Origin: JAVXTH01 sp036642795
Lineage (GTDB): Bacteria > Bacillota_I > Bacilli_A > Erysipelotrichales > Erysipelotrichaceae
Assembly: GCA_036642795.1 (NCBI GenBank)
Contig: JAVXTH010000004.1
Span: 1-64,000 of the forward strand
Reading direction: 5' to 3'
Length of the DNA: 64,000 bases
A model generated the notes under the pieces. It ran no database searches and had not been told where the DNA came from. It saw only the letters and a program-made list of their open reading frames with translations. The first letter of the stretch is position 1. Every line of letters starts with the position of its first letter. Position numbers and translations under genes: made by a program. Below are positions 8,288 to 16,683 of this stretch, piece by piece.

Positions 8288-8305
8288 GATAAACGAGGTG
8301 ATTAG

Positions 8306-9043
8306 ATGGCATTTGAGATCATGATTGATCAATTTGAAGGACCCCTTGATCTTATGCTTCATTTGATCAAAGAAAACAAGTTAGATTTATTTGATTTAGA
8401 TATGAATACACTAACCGATCAATATTTAACTTATATCAATGCAATGGATTCACTGCATTTAGAAATTGCTAGTGAATATCTAAGTGAATTAGCAGGCTTA
8501 ATTGAATACAAAAGTAAAAAGTTATTACCTCAAGAAGAAGTTAAAATTGAAGATAATTATGAAGAAGATCAACGCGATAAATTAGTAAAACGATTATTAG
8601 AATACCAAAGATTTAAAGAAGTAACGCATATCTTTAAAGATAGTTTTGAACAAAGACAATTACTGATGGGAAAACCATTAAGTGAAGAAACAAGCAAATG
8701 GGTTCATCAAGTAGTAGAAGAAGAATTAAAAGGAAATCCTTATGATTTAATTAAAGCGATGAATAAAGTAATTCGAAGACAAGCTTTATTAAAACCATTT
8801 GAAACTAAAATGACCATTAAAGAATTATCTTTAGATGAACGAGTTGTACAAATAAAACAAAGATTAAAAGGTTGGGTAGGAAAAATGAGCTTTGAACAGT
8901 TATGTGAAGATTGCATTGACTTACATATGGTTATCGTTACCTTTTTATCTGTTTTAGATTTAATAAAACATCAAGAAATTACGTATACTCTTGATGAGAA
9001 AGAAACAATTTGGATTATAAGAGGTGAAGTCAAATATGCCTAA
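8306..9043 (+). CDS. scpA: segregation and condensation protein A
   Basis: Kleisin subunit of the SMC condensin that organises and separates the chromosome. 245 residues with the diagnostic N-terminus FEGPLDLMLHLIKENKLDLFDLDM, which binds the SMC neck, an acidic middle, and a winged-helix C-terminus (MSFEQLCEDC ... VIVTFLSVLDLIK). ATG follows GAGGTGATTAG. Overlaps scpB by 8 bases. Order scpA-scpB, dacB-spmA-spmB, rluB resembles Bacillus subtilis. Confidence 0.97.
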   Translation: MAFEIMIDQFEGPLDLMLHLIKENKLDLFDLDMNTLTDQYLTYINAMDSLHLEIASEYLSELAGLIEYKSKKLLPQEEVKIEDNYEEDQRDKLVKRLLEYQRFKEVTHIFKDSFEQRQLLMGKPLSEETSKWVHQVVEEELKGNPYDLIKAMNKVIRRQALLKPFETKMTIKELSLDERVVQIKQRLKGWVGKMSFEQLCEDCIDLHMVIVTFLSVLDLIKHQEITYTLDEKETIWIIRGEVKYA

Positions 9044-9578
9044 TACAGGTGCAATATTAGAAGGATTATTATTTTTAAGTGGGGATGAAGGTTTAACAAT
9101 TGACCAGTTACAAAATACCTTAGAAGTAGATAAAGAAACAATTGAATCCGCTTTAAATCAATTAAGCGATGAATATCTTAAAAGTGAACACGGGATTGAA
9201 TTAGTTCGATTTGGTGGCATTTACAAATTTGTTTCCAAAGAAATCATTCATCCTTATGGTGAAAAGCTATTCGCTAGTAATCATCTTTCCACCCTATCCC
9301 AAGCCGCATTAGAAACACTTGCCATCATTGCGTATAAGCAACCGATTACAAGAGTTGAAATTGAGGAAATAAGGGGAGTCGGTTGTGATATGATGATTCG
9401 TAAGCTTTTAGCAAGATCCTTAATTAAAGAATGGGGAAGAAGCGATGCCCCTGGTAAACCATTTTTATATGAAATAACGGAAGAATTTATGGATGCCTTT
9501 AAATTAGAAAGTTTAAAAGAGTTACCAGATCTTCCAGATTATAAAGAAGAACGCGAAGAAGAGTTATTTGAAGGATAA
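9036..9578 (+). CDS. scpB: segregation and condensation protein B
   Basis: Dimeric winged-helix partner (KITE protein) that binds the ScpA kleisin in the SMC complex. 180 residues; signatures LEGLLFLSGDEGLTIDQL, SQAALETLAIIAYKQPITRVEIEEIRGV and GRSDAPGKPFLYEIT. The ATG at 9036 is preferred over a GTG at 9024, because that GTG is part of the ribosome binding site GAGGTG and ATG 9036 gives proper spacing. Confidence 0.97.
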   Translation: MPNTGAILEGLLFLSGDEGLTIDQLQNTLEVDKETIESALNQLSDEYLKSEHGIELVRFGGIYKFVSKEIIHPYGEKLFASNHLSTLSQAALETLAIIAYKQPITRVEIEEIRGVGCDMMIRKLLARSLIKEWGRSDAPGKPFLYEITEEFMDAFKLESLKELPDLPDYKEEREEELFEG

Positions 9579-9606
9579 AGATTTCTTAAAAGAGAAGTCT
9601 TTTTTT
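9578..9606 (+). terminator. intrinsic terminator of scpAB
   Basis: Stem AAGATTTCTT with AGAGAAGTCTT (one G-U pair), 3-4 base loop, seven T. Overlaps the scpB stop. Confidence 0.75.
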
Positions 9607-9626
9607 CTTGGATAACAACATATACT
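9598..9626 (+). promoter_or_regulatory. candidate SigE promoter of dacB-spmAB
   Basis: CATATACT (9619-9626) fits the SigE -10 CATAnnnT; 14 bases upstream TCTTTTT matches the loose SigE -35 at 5 of 7 positions but lies within the T-run of the preceding terminator. The homologous Bacillus operon is SigE-dependent. Confidence 0.35.
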
Positions 9627-9641
9627 AAAACAGGTGATGAG

Positions 9642-10634
9642 ATGAAGGTTTGGTTATGTCTTTTATTATGTTTTTCAAATCTTTCCCTCAGCAAAGAAGC
9701 GGATGATATGTATTGTATCTTGTCTTTTGAAGATCAAAGTATCCTTGAATCTAAAAATGCGCATCTTCAAAAAAGCGTTGCTTCAACATCAAAGATTATG
9801 AGTGCTATCATCGCTCTTGAACAAGGAAAATTAAAAGATGAAATTAAAGTATCACCCCACATTTTAGATACTTATGGTAGTAGTATTTATTTAAAAGTGA
9901 ATCAAAAGATAAGTTTAAAATCGTTATTATATGGATTACTGCTTAGAAGTGGTAACGATGCCGCCATAGAAATTGCGTATCACATTAGTGGAAGTGAAAA
10001 GAATTTTGTGAAGGAAATGAATAAAAAAGCAAATGAAATTGGGATGTTGAATACAGAATTTCATAATTCAAGTGGAATTGATGATCAAGGCAAAGGGAAT
10101 CTATCTACTGCTTACGATATGGCTGTTTTAATGAGCTATGCGATGAAGAATAAAAACTTTAGAACCATTACTCGTACGAAGTATTATCGGGAAGGAAATC
10201 GTAAATGGAAGAATAAAAACCGTTTGTTATTCGATTTTCCTTTTGTGAATGGAGGTAAATGTGGTTATACTAAAAAAGCTGGAAGAACCCTTGTTACCAG
10301 TGCAATCAAAGATGATTTAACTTTTATAATTGTTACTTTAAAAAAAGATGATGATTTTACATTTCATAAAGAAAAGTATCAACAATTATTTAAAGATTAT
10401 AAATGTCTTACCGTTTTAAACAAAGGAACCTATCAATCCAATCAGTATCAAATTAAGATCAACAAAGATATTAAAAGTGTAATTCGAAAAGATAATCAAG
10501 ATCAATTAAGCATTCATACGCATATCGAAGATAATATATTTACGTTAGAACTCAATAAAAACAAACAAGTCCAATTGTATCATTTTCCTGCAAAGCGCGT
10601 ACAACACTCGTTTTTTGATCGTTTTAAGCCATGA
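9642..10634 (+). CDS. dacB: D-alanyl-D-alanine carboxypeptidase, sporulation type (PBP5*-like)
   Basis: Penicillin-binding carboxypeptidase that trims pentapeptide stems and so controls cross-linking of the spore cortex. 330 residues: signal peptide about 1-18 (MKVWLCLLLCFSNLSLS), active-site S48-T-S-K51 in VASTSKIMSA, SGN at 103-105, and third box K206-C207-G208 (NGGKCGYTKKAG) where nearly all relatives have K-T/S-G. It is followed at once by spmA-spmB, the order of the Bacillus cortex operon, which is why dacB is preferred over dacF. Shorter than Bacillus DacB (about 380), lacking most of the C-terminal tail. Function probable; the KCG box may alter activity or beta-lactam binding. Confidence 0.88.
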   Translation: MKVWLCLLLCFSNLSLSKEADDMYCILSFEDQSILESKNAHLQKSVASTSKIMSAIIALEQGKLKDEIKVSPHILDTYGSSIYLKVNQKISLKSLLYGLLLRSGNDAAIEIAYHISGSEKNFVKEMNKKANEIGMLNTEFHNSSGIDDQGKGNLSTAYDMAVLMSYAMKNKNFRTITRTKYYREGNRKWKNKNRLLFDFPFVNGGKCGYTKKAGRTLVTSAIKDDLTFIIVTLKKDDDFTFHKEKYQQLFKDYKCLTVLNKGTYQSNQYQIKINKDIKSVIRKDNQDQLSIHTHIEDNIFTLELNKNKQVQLYHFPAKRVQHSFFDRFKP

Positions 10635-11209
10635 GTATCGTATGGTTAATAATGATTGCAGCATCAATTATCTATGCTTTCATCCAGGGCAATGTCAATG
10701 GAATCAATCAAGTCTTGTTAGAGATAGGGAAGGAAACATTCACCTTTGTAATCCCTTTAATTTGTATTATCTGTTTTTGGAATGGCATCTTAACGATTGG
10801 TAAAGATGCTGGTTTGTTAGAATATCTTCAACGTTTCTTAGCGCCTTTATTAAAATGGTTATTCCCAGATCTTAAAGATGATAATGAAACGCTTGGTTTT
10901 ATCGCAGCGAATATCACAGCGAATTTATTTGGTTTAGGCTCAGCCGCAACGCCAACTGGTTTAAAAGCAATGAAAGGTATGCAAGAGCATAATCAAGATA
11001 AAACAGTTGCGACACGATCCATGATTACTTTTTTAATCCTTAATACTGCCGGTATAACCATATTACCAACCACCCTGATTGCTTTACGCTCCAGTCTTCA
11101 TTCTCTTGAGCCAATGCGTTTTGTACCTTATGCGATTCTATCTTGTTTTTTCGCATCTTTGTTTGGTATTACCATAGATCGGTGGTGGAATCATCGAAAC
11201 CATCGCTAA
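10631..11209 (+). CDS. spmA: spore maturation protein A
   Basis: Membrane protein needed, with SpmB, for full dehydration of the spore core. 192 residues, about five hydrophobic segments, of the nucleoside-recognition/Gate domain family; signatures IPLICIICFWNGILTIGKDAGL, GFIAANITANLFGLGSAATPTGLKAMK and FLILNTAGITILPTT. ATG overlaps the end of dacB by 4 bases (ATGA). The actual substrate moved is unknown in the family. Confidence 0.95.
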   Translation: MSIVWLIMIAASIIYAFIQGNVNGINQVLLEIGKETFTFVIPLICIICFWNGILTIGKDAGLLEYLQRFLAPLLKWLFPDLKDDNETLGFIAANITANLFGLGSAATPTGLKAMKGMQEHNQDKTVATRSMITFLILNTAGITILPTTLIALRSSLHSLEPMRFVPYAILSCFFASLFGITIDRWWNHRNHR

Positions 11210-11708
11210 TTATCTTTTACCAGGTTTATTATTATGTATTGTAATCTTTGCGTTAATGAAAAGAATTAATGCGTATCAAAGCTTTCTAGAAGGCGTTAAA
11301 GAAGGTTTATCTTTATTCACAAGTGTTTATCCAGCTTTATTAGCAATGATGTTCGCAATACGTTTATTAAGAGAAAGTGGCTTACTTTTATTATTATCTA
11401 ATTTTATGTCTGCTTATGTACCCTTAATTCCAAGTGATATTTGGCCAATGGTTATCTTTCGACCACTTTCAGGTAGTGCTTCTTTAGGAATTCTTATCGA
11501 TATTTATCGAACGTGCGGGGTTGATTCAATGGCAGGATTTATGGCATCGATTATTCAAGGCTCAACGGATACAACTTTTTATATTATTACTTTATATTTT
11601 TCAAGTGTTAAAATCACAAAAATAAAAAGTTCTTTAGTGATTGGTTTGTTGGCAGACCTAGCGGGAATTTCAATGGCAATCTATTTATCCTTGTTATTTT
11701 TTTCTTAA
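11190..11708 (+). CDS. spmB: spore maturation protein B (start uncertain)
   Basis: Partner of SpmA, same membrane fold: PALLAMMFAIRLLRESG, FRPLSGSASLGILIDIY, QGSTDTTFYIITLYF. The first ATG is at 11256 and would give 150 residues, with no ribosome binding site and without the first transmembrane helix that Bacillus SpmB has. The same frame is open upstream to a stop at 11175 and encodes that missing helix (ANYLLPGLLLCIVIFALMKR), but it contains no ATG, GTG or TTG; the only candidates are ATC at 11190 or 11193, about 5-8 bases after GGTGG. I give the extended start; the 11256 start is the alternative. Coupled to spmA by overlap. Confidence 0.8.
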   Translation: MIETIANYLLPGLLLCIVIFALMKRINAYQSFLEGVKEGLSLFTSVYPALLAMMFAIRLLRESGLLLLLSNFMSAYVPLIPSDIWPMVIFRPLSGSASLGILIDIYRTCGVDSMAGFMASIIQGSTDTTFYIITLYFSSVKITKIKSSLVIGLLADLAGISMAIYLSLLFFS

Positions 11709-11764
11709 GTCTTTTCATTTAACAGTTGATAGTGTACAATACCTTTGTTGAAAGGATGTGCACG

Positions 11765-12502
11765 ATGGAACGATTACAAAAAGTGATTGCAGCTGCCGGA
11801 ATTGCATCAAGACGTAAAGCAGAAGAAATGATTAGCGAGGGACGTGTTTTAGTCAATGGTGAAGTCATGGATCAATTAGGCTATAAAGTCAAAAAAAATG
11901 ATGCGATTGTCGTTGATGGTAAAGCAATTATGAAAGAAGATAAAGTTTATTTTGTTATGAATAAGCCTAAAAAAACATTATGTACCAATGAAGATGATTT
12001 TGATCGTCCTACTGTTGTTTCTTTGATCCATTGTGAACAACGTATTTATAGTGTTGGTCGTTTGGATTATGATACAAGTGGTGTTTTAATTTTAACCAAC
12101 GATGGTGATTTTGCGAATAAAATTATTCATCCACGTTATCATATTCCTAAGTTATATAACTTAACAATCAATGGAATATTGAGTGGGGAAGATATCAAGA
12201 AGATTAAAAATGGAATTGTTTTAGATGATGGTATTAAAACATTACCAGCTAAATTTAAATTAACGGAAAAGGATAATGTAAAGAATCAAATGTCCTTTGA
12301 TTTAACGATTGTCGAAGGACGTAATCGTCAAATCAAACGAATGATGGAAGCCTTAGGTTTTGAAGTTAAAAGATTACATCGTAAACAACTAGGATTCTTA
12401 CGTGTTGATAATATGTCACAAGGTGATTATCGACGTTTGAAACCAATTGAAATTAAAAAACTTCGGCTTTTAGCGGATGAAGGTAAAGATATGGTCGGAT
12501 AA
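11765..12502 (+). CDS. rluB: ribosomal large subunit pseudouridine synthase B
   Basis: Converts a uridine of 23S rRNA helix 80 region to pseudouridine. 245 residues: S4 RNA-binding domain (about 1-60, RLQKVIAAAGIASRRKAEEMI), then RluB/E/F catalytic domain with the catalytic aspartate in VGRLDYDTSGVLILTNDGDFA and the family motif EGRNRQIKRMMEALGFEVKRLHR. ATG 11765 follows GAAAGGATGTGCACG and begins exactly at the S4 domain; upstream in-frame starts add non-homologous residues. Located after spmB as in Bacillus. Confidence 0.96.
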   Translation: MERLQKVIAAAGIASRRKAEEMISEGRVLVNGEVMDQLGYKVKKNDAIVVDGKAIMKEDKVYFVMNKPKKTLCTNEDDFDRPTVVSLIHCEQRIYSVGRLDYDTSGVLILTNDGDFANKIIHPRYHIPKLYNLTINGILSGEDIKKIKNGIVLDDGIKTLPAKFKLTEKDNVKNQMSFDLTIVEGRNRQIKRMMEALGFEVKRLHRKQLGFLRVDNMSQGDYRRLKPIEIKKLRLLADEGKDMVG

Positions 12503-12512
12503 TCCGACTTTT
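12493..12512 (+). terminator. short terminator of rluB
   Basis: GTCGG / CCGAC stem around the stop codon, then TTTTTC. Confidence 0.55.
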
Positions 12513-12534
12513 TCTTTATCGTTTTTTAAATTAT

Positions 12535-12563
12535 TTGTGTTATACGTTAAAATAGGGTAAAAT
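12535..12563 (+). promoter_or_regulatory. SigA promoter of the hypothetical gene at 12602
   Basis: TTGTGT (12535-12540), 17 bases, TAAAAT (12558-12563). Confidence 0.6.
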
Positions 12564-12601
12564 ACTATTTGGAATTTATTGATGATAAGGAGGATTATAG
12601 T

Positions 12602-13375
12602 ATGAATAAAGTATTAAATTTATGTAATAAAAAATATAGTTTAAAATATGAAAAGAATCCAACTTATCAAGCTTTATATAAAAATTTAACTACCTTAAAT
12701 GAAAAGTATCATTTAGATCTATACGATCATAATGAGTTTGATTGTTTTCGAAATGAGATATTATATTATTCATTGCTTAATAAGATTGCCTTTGAAGATT
12801 GTTTTCTTAAAACATACGTTAATATGTATGATTATTGGTATGATTTGTTATACCAAGAAAGAAAACATCAAATGAACGTTGATATTGATCTAATGCGTAC
12901 ATCCTTACCTTGTTTTCAATATCAAGAACAACTTATTTATTTACCATTCTTCGATGAAAAGATGAATCAGATGTATTTAGAAGAAATGGTGTTGTTTGAT
13001 TTAAAACAATATGGAAAATTCAGAAATGAATTTAAAGAATTCATTCAAATACCACGCTATGGTAGTGCTTTATATGATAGTGACTTTACTTCACTTGAGT
13101 TAATAAGAGAAAAAGATTCACAGATTATTGTTTACTCGCGTGCGATGAATCGACTTTATTTTTTAGAGAAGGATCAATTTGTAGAATCAATTAGTATGGT
13201 AAATGAAAAAAGTGATGCGACAAAAGAACAATTACTTAAAATTATTGAACTTTATGAAGAAGATAATGAGATTGAATTAATTAATCAATTGATTGAGGAA
13301 GGCTTTGTAGATGAAAAATTAAGTAAGAAGTTAAAAAAGATACAAAATAAAGACATTAAAAAAGCAGCTAAATAA
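12602..13375 (+). CDS. hypothetical protein
   Basis: 257 residues, not recognised. Soluble, rich in Y, F, D, E and K, with no signal peptide, transmembrane helix or catalytic motif that I can see. The C-terminal 60 residues are charged and helical (KEQLLKIIELYEEDNEIELINQLIEEG, then KKLKKIQNKDIKKAAK), perhaps a protein-binding tail. The ATG at 12602 after AAGGAGGATTATAGT is chosen; an in-frame TTG at 12569 has no ribosome binding site. Own promoter upstream and another promoter downstream for mtaB make it a single-gene transcript. Confidence 0.7.
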   Translation: MNKVLNLCNKKYSLKYEKNPTYQALYKNLTTLNEKYHLDLYDHNEFDCFRNEILYYSLLNKIAFEDCFLKTYVNMYDYWYDLLYQERKHQMNVDIDLMRTSLPCFQYQEQLIYLPFFDEKMNQMYLEEMVLFDLKQYGKFRNEFKEFIQIPRYGSALYDSDFTSLELIREKDSQIIVYSRAMNRLYFLEKDQFVESISMVNEKSDATKEQLLKIIELYEEDNEIELINQLIEEGFVDEKLSKKLKKIQNKDIKKAAK

Positions 13376-13387
13376 ATGGAAGCTTAG

Positions 13388-13416
13388 TTGTTTTATAAAT
13401 GAAAGAACTGTATAAT
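13388..13416 (+). promoter_or_regulatory. SigA promoter of mtaB-murE
   Basis: TTGTTT (13388-13393), 17 bases, TATAAT (13411-13416). Confidence 0.7.
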
Positions 13417-13438
13417 ACATGATAAAAGGAGTGGGTCC

Positions 13439-14728
13439 ATGACTACATTTGCTATCCATACATTAGGCTGTAAAGTGAATTCTTATGAATCCATTGGTTA
13501 TGAACAAGGACTATTTGACTTAGGCTATCAACGAGTTGAAAGTGATCAAGTAGCGGATATATATATTATTAATACCTGCGCAGTTACCAATACAGCTGCC
13601 GCAAAGTCTCGTCAAAAGATTCATCAAGCTAAGATGAACAATCCTCATGCTTTGATTGCGGTTGTAGGGTGTTATGTGCAAATGGAAGCGAAATCACTGA
13701 TTGAAAAAGAGGGGATTGATATTGCGATTGGATCGGATCAAAAACATCAATTACCAACATTAATTGATCAAGCGATTAAAAATCATAAGAAATATAATAT
13801 GGTTAATAAAATTGAAAATGTGAAAGTATTTGAAGCTCTTCCTATTTCTCATTTTTATGGTCATACAAGAGCGTTTTTAAAGGTACAAGACGGATGTAAT
13901 CAATTCTGTGCTTATTGTATCATTCCATATGCAAGAGGGCGTGAGCGTTCCTTACCGATGGATGATGCACTAAAAATTAGTCGTGATTTATGTGCAAGTG
14001 GTCATAAAGAAATCGTATTAGCCGGAATTCATACCGGAAGATATGGCCATGATATTGAATGCAATCTAACTACCTTATTAAAGAATATGAGTGAGATTGA
14101 AGGATTAGATCGAATTCGAATTTCTTCGATTGAAATAAATGAGCTTAGCGATGAATTAATTGCTTTAATGAAATCAAATCCAAAAATTGCTCGTCATTTA
14201 CATATTCCAATTCAAAGTGGATGTGATGAAGTACTAAAACGGATGAATCGTCCTTATACAATGGAAGAATTTAAACAACGAATTCATTATATTCGAAGTG
14301 AATTAGGACCAGATATTTCAATCAGTAGTGATGTGATTGTTGGCTTTCCTGGTGAAAGCGATGAAAACTTTTTAACTACATTAGAAAATATTAAACAAAT
14401 TCAATTTTCTTTTCTTCATGTTTTCCCTTATTCAAAACGTGATCATAGTGCTGCGGCAAAGATGAGTGGTCATTTAACAAATCAAATTAAAAAACAACGT
14501 GCTCATGTTTTAATTGAAACAAGCAAAGCTCTTTACGTTGAGTATAAAGAAGCATTTATTGGGAAAAATTTAACTGTCTTGTTTGAGAAAGAAAGTGATG
14601 GATACTTAGTTGGGTATAGTAGTGAATATATCGAAGTAAAAGTATTAGGCGATAAAAAATACATTCATCAACTAAAACAAGTTAAAATTACTAAGCTGAA
14701 AGATGATTGTTTAATTGGTGAATTATAG
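13439..14728 (+). CDS. mtaB: tRNA t6A37 methylthiotransferase
   Basis: Radical SAM enzyme that converts t6A at position 37 of ANN-decoding tRNAs to ms2t6A. 429 residues: N-terminal methylthiotransferase domain with Cys11 (HTLGCKVN), Cys47 (INTCAVTN) and Cys78 (VVGCY) for the auxiliary Fe-S cluster; radical SAM cluster C153-x3-C157-x2-C160 (DGCNQFCAYCIIPYARG); C-terminal TRAM-like region. The HTLGCKVN start identifies MtaB rather than MiaB or RimO. AAAAGGAGTGGGTCC precedes ATG. murE follows after 10 bases. Confidence 0.96.
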   Translation: MTTFAIHTLGCKVNSYESIGYEQGLFDLGYQRVESDQVADIYIINTCAVTNTAAAKSRQKIHQAKMNNPHALIAVVGCYVQMEAKSLIEKEGIDIAIGSDQKHQLPTLIDQAIKNHKKYNMVNKIENVKVFEALPISHFYGHTRAFLKVQDGCNQFCAYCIIPYARGRERSLPMDDALKISRDLCASGHKEIVLAGIHTGRYGHDIECNLTTLLKNMSEIEGLDRIRISSIEINELSDELIALMKSNPKIARHLHIPIQSGCDEVLKRMNRPYTMEEFKQRIHYIRSELGPDISISSDVIVGFPGESDENFLTTLENIKQIQFSFLHVFPYSKRDHSAAAKMSGHLTNQIKKQRAHVLIETSKALYVEYKEAFIGKNLTVLFEKESDGYLVGYSSEYIEVKVLGDKKYIHQLKQVKITKLKDDCLIGEL

Positions 14729-14738
14729 GAGGTAAAAC

Positions 14739-16214
14739 ATGTTATTATCTAAAATATTTGATGAAGCACCTAAGATAGAAATCAAGGCACTTACCATGGA
14801 TTCTCGTGAAGTGAGTAAAGACTGTATGTATTTTTGTTTGGAAGGTATGACAACCGATGGGCATAATTACATTGATCAAGCAATTGAAAAAGGTGCAATC
14901 TGTATCGTTCATAGTAAAGATATTGAACATATGGTTGATGATGTTGTTTATATTAAAGTAGAGAATGTCAACAAAACGATGAATCGTGTCGCAGCCCTTT
15001 TTTATGACGAGCCAAGTAAAAAAATGATGGTGTTTGGCGTGACGGGTACCAATGGGAAATCTACGATTACAAATATCATTCAAGATATTTATAACAAGTT
15101 TTATCCTTGTGGTTATATTGGCACCATCGCAATCCGCTATGGTGATCAAGATTTACAACCAGAACATACCACACCAAATGCAATCTTTATTCATAAGACG
15201 TTAAAAGATATGGTCGATGCTGGAATGAAAGCTGTTTCCTTGGAAGTAAGTTCTCATGGTTTAGAGCAGGGAAGAGTTACCAGTGTTGATTTTGATATTG
15301 TCGTTTTTACTAATTTAACTTATGAACATCTTGACTATCATGGAACGATTGAAAATTATTTTAAAGCAAAATGTAAATTATTTGAATTAGTAAAAAAAGA
15401 AGGTGTTGCCATTTTAAACATGGATGATGATTATTATGATCGTTTAAAAGATGCCACAAAAGCACGCGTTGTAACTTATGGTATCAATCATCAAGCAGAT
15501 TATCGAGCAAATCATATTAAACTTCATACAAAAGGAAGTACTTTTATGTTATATGCTCAACATAAGGAATTTGAAATTCATACAAATCTTGTCGCAACGT
15601 ATAATATATATAATTTATTGGCAGCAATTGCGGCAATGTGTGAGAGTGGTTTAGACATCGAAGCGATTTTACCTTACTTAGATCAAATTGAACAAATTGA
15701 TGGAAGAATGGAACGAATTGATGAAGGTCAACCCTTTGAAGTTATCGTTGATTATGCTCATACCCCAGATGGCTTTGAGAAAATCTTTGAATATGCTAAT
15801 ACGATTACATCAAATACTCGTCGCATCATAACTGTCTTTGGTTGTGCTGGTAAACGTGATATGAAAAAACGTCCCGTTTTAGGTGAAATAGCTAGTAAAT
15901 ATTGTGACTTAATTGTACTGACAGAAGAAGATCCAAGAGATGAAGAACCAGCGGATATTGCGACTGAGATAAGAAATGGTATTGTTGATACCAATAATAT
16001 CTTTATCGAAAATCGCTACGATGCCATTCGTCAAGCCATTGAATCTGCGAACGTTGGTGATACGGTATTAATATTAGGTAAGGGCGATGAAATATTTATG
16101 GATCGAAGCAATCGTCATGATGATTGGATTGGCGATCATGTTGCAGCACGTCATATTTTAAGAAAATATTATTTAGGAATGGAAGAAGATGAAATTTCTA
16201 AGTCGGAATCATAA
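14739..16214 (+). CDS. murE: UDP-MurNAc-tripeptide synthetase
   Basis: Adds the third amino acid to UDP-MurNAc-L-Ala-D-Glu in peptidoglycan synthesis. 491 residues: N-terminal UDP-binding domain (LTMDSREV, LEGMTTDGHNYI), ATP loop GVTGTNGKST, TPNA and VSSHGLEQGRV of the central domain, then VDYAHTPDGF and GCAGKRDMKKRP in the C-terminal ligase domain. The amino-acid selecting motif is EEDPRDE; the arginine after DP is typical of enzymes using meso-diaminopimelate, though the canonical form is DNPR, so the substrate is probable, not certain. AGGAGGTAAAACATG start. Confidence 0.96.
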   Translation: MLLSKIFDEAPKIEIKALTMDSREVSKDCMYFCLEGMTTDGHNYIDQAIEKGAICIVHSKDIEHMVDDVVYIKVENVNKTMNRVAALFYDEPSKKMMVFGVTGTNGKSTITNIIQDIYNKFYPCGYIGTIAIRYGDQDLQPEHTTPNAIFIHKTLKDMVDAGMKAVSLEVSSHGLEQGRVTSVDFDIVVFTNLTYEHLDYHGTIENYFKAKCKLFELVKKEGVAILNMDDDYYDRLKDATKARVVTYGINHQADYRANHIKLHTKGSTFMLYAQHKEFEIHTNLVATYNIYNLLAAIAAMCESGLDIEAILPYLDQIEQIDGRMERIDEGQPFEVIVDYAHTPDGFEKIFEYANTITSNTRRIITVFGCAGKRDMKKRPVLGEIASKYCDLIVLTEEDPRDEEPADIATEIRNGIVDTNNIFIENRYDAIRQAIESANVGDTVLILGKGDEIFMDRSNRHDDWIGDHVAARHILRKYYLGMEEDEISKSES

Positions 16215-16304
16215 GCAATTTCAGGGATATTTGATTGAAAACGCTTACCTTTTGCCGTTTTAGGCAAAGTAATGGCTTTAATATGCAAAAGGTTGGATTT
16301 CTTA

Positions 16305-16333
16305 TTGCAATTTGTGTGATTTTTATATATAAT
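16305..16333 (+). promoter_or_regulatory. SigA promoter of rpsU
   Basis: TTGCAA (16305-16310), 17 bases, TATAAT (16328-16333). A small TTTGCC / GGCAAA hairpin lies upstream at 16251-16268 without a T-run. Confidence 0.75.
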
Positions 16334-16365
16334 TAATTTGCTTGCATCAGAAGGGAGGGTAAACA

Positions 16366-16545
16366 ATGCCGAAAGTAGTACTTAAAGATAATGAAGTTCT
16401 AGATGATGCTTTACGTAGATTCAAACGTCAAGTATCTAGAAATGGAACCCTTGCTGAAGCTCGCAAAAGAGAGTTTTACATTAAACCAGGCGTGCGCCGT
16501 AAGTTGAAATCAGAGGCTGCACGTAAAGCGCGTCGCGGTAAATAA
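16366..16545 (+). CDS. rpsU: 30S ribosomal protein S21
   Basis: Small ribosomal protein of the 30S platform, near the anti-Shine-Dalgarno end of 16S rRNA. 59 residues beginning MPKVVLKDNEVLDDALRRFK and ending in the basic tail KSEAARKARRGK, the full family length. GAAGGGAGGGTAAACA precedes ATG. Stands alone between its own promoter and a strong terminator. Confidence 0.97.
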   Translation: MPKVVLKDNEVLDDALRRFKRQVSRNGTLAEARKREFYIKPGVRRKLKSEAARKARRGK

Positions 16546-16550
16546 TAGAG

Positions 16551-16582
16551 AACATTCATGAATTTTCATGAGTGTTTTTTTT
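16551..16582 (+). terminator. intrinsic terminator of rpsU
   Basis: 11-base stem AACATTCATGA / TCATGAGTGTT (one G-U), 4-base loop, eight T. Confidence 0.9.
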
Positions 16583-16618
16583 ATTTTGTAAGTTCAAGCT
16601 TATCACTTTATATAAGAT

Positions 16619-16648
16619 GAATCTATTTAAGAAATAAAATCATAAAAT
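16619..16648 (+). promoter_or_regulatory. candidate SigE promoter of yqfCD
   Basis: GAATCTA (16619-16625), 15 bases, CATAAAAT (16641-16648); the -10 fits CATAnnnT. yqfC and yqfD belong to the mother-cell SigE regulon in Bacillus. Confidence 0.4.
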
Positions 16649-16683
16649 AGATTTGAATACGTATTTTATAGAGAGGTGATTTT

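Noticed and set aside
10615..10803. Small frame overlapping the start of spmA
   Set aside because: Out-of-frame overlap of spmA; no ribosome binding site and no homology.
14745..15149. 134-codon open frame antisense to murE
   Set aside because: Cys, Ile and Phe-rich translation typical of a shadow frame; lies wholly inside a well-supported murE with no ribosome binding site.
16251..16268. Terminator between murE and rpsU
   Set aside because: TTTGCC / GGCAAA hairpin has no T-run on either strand.
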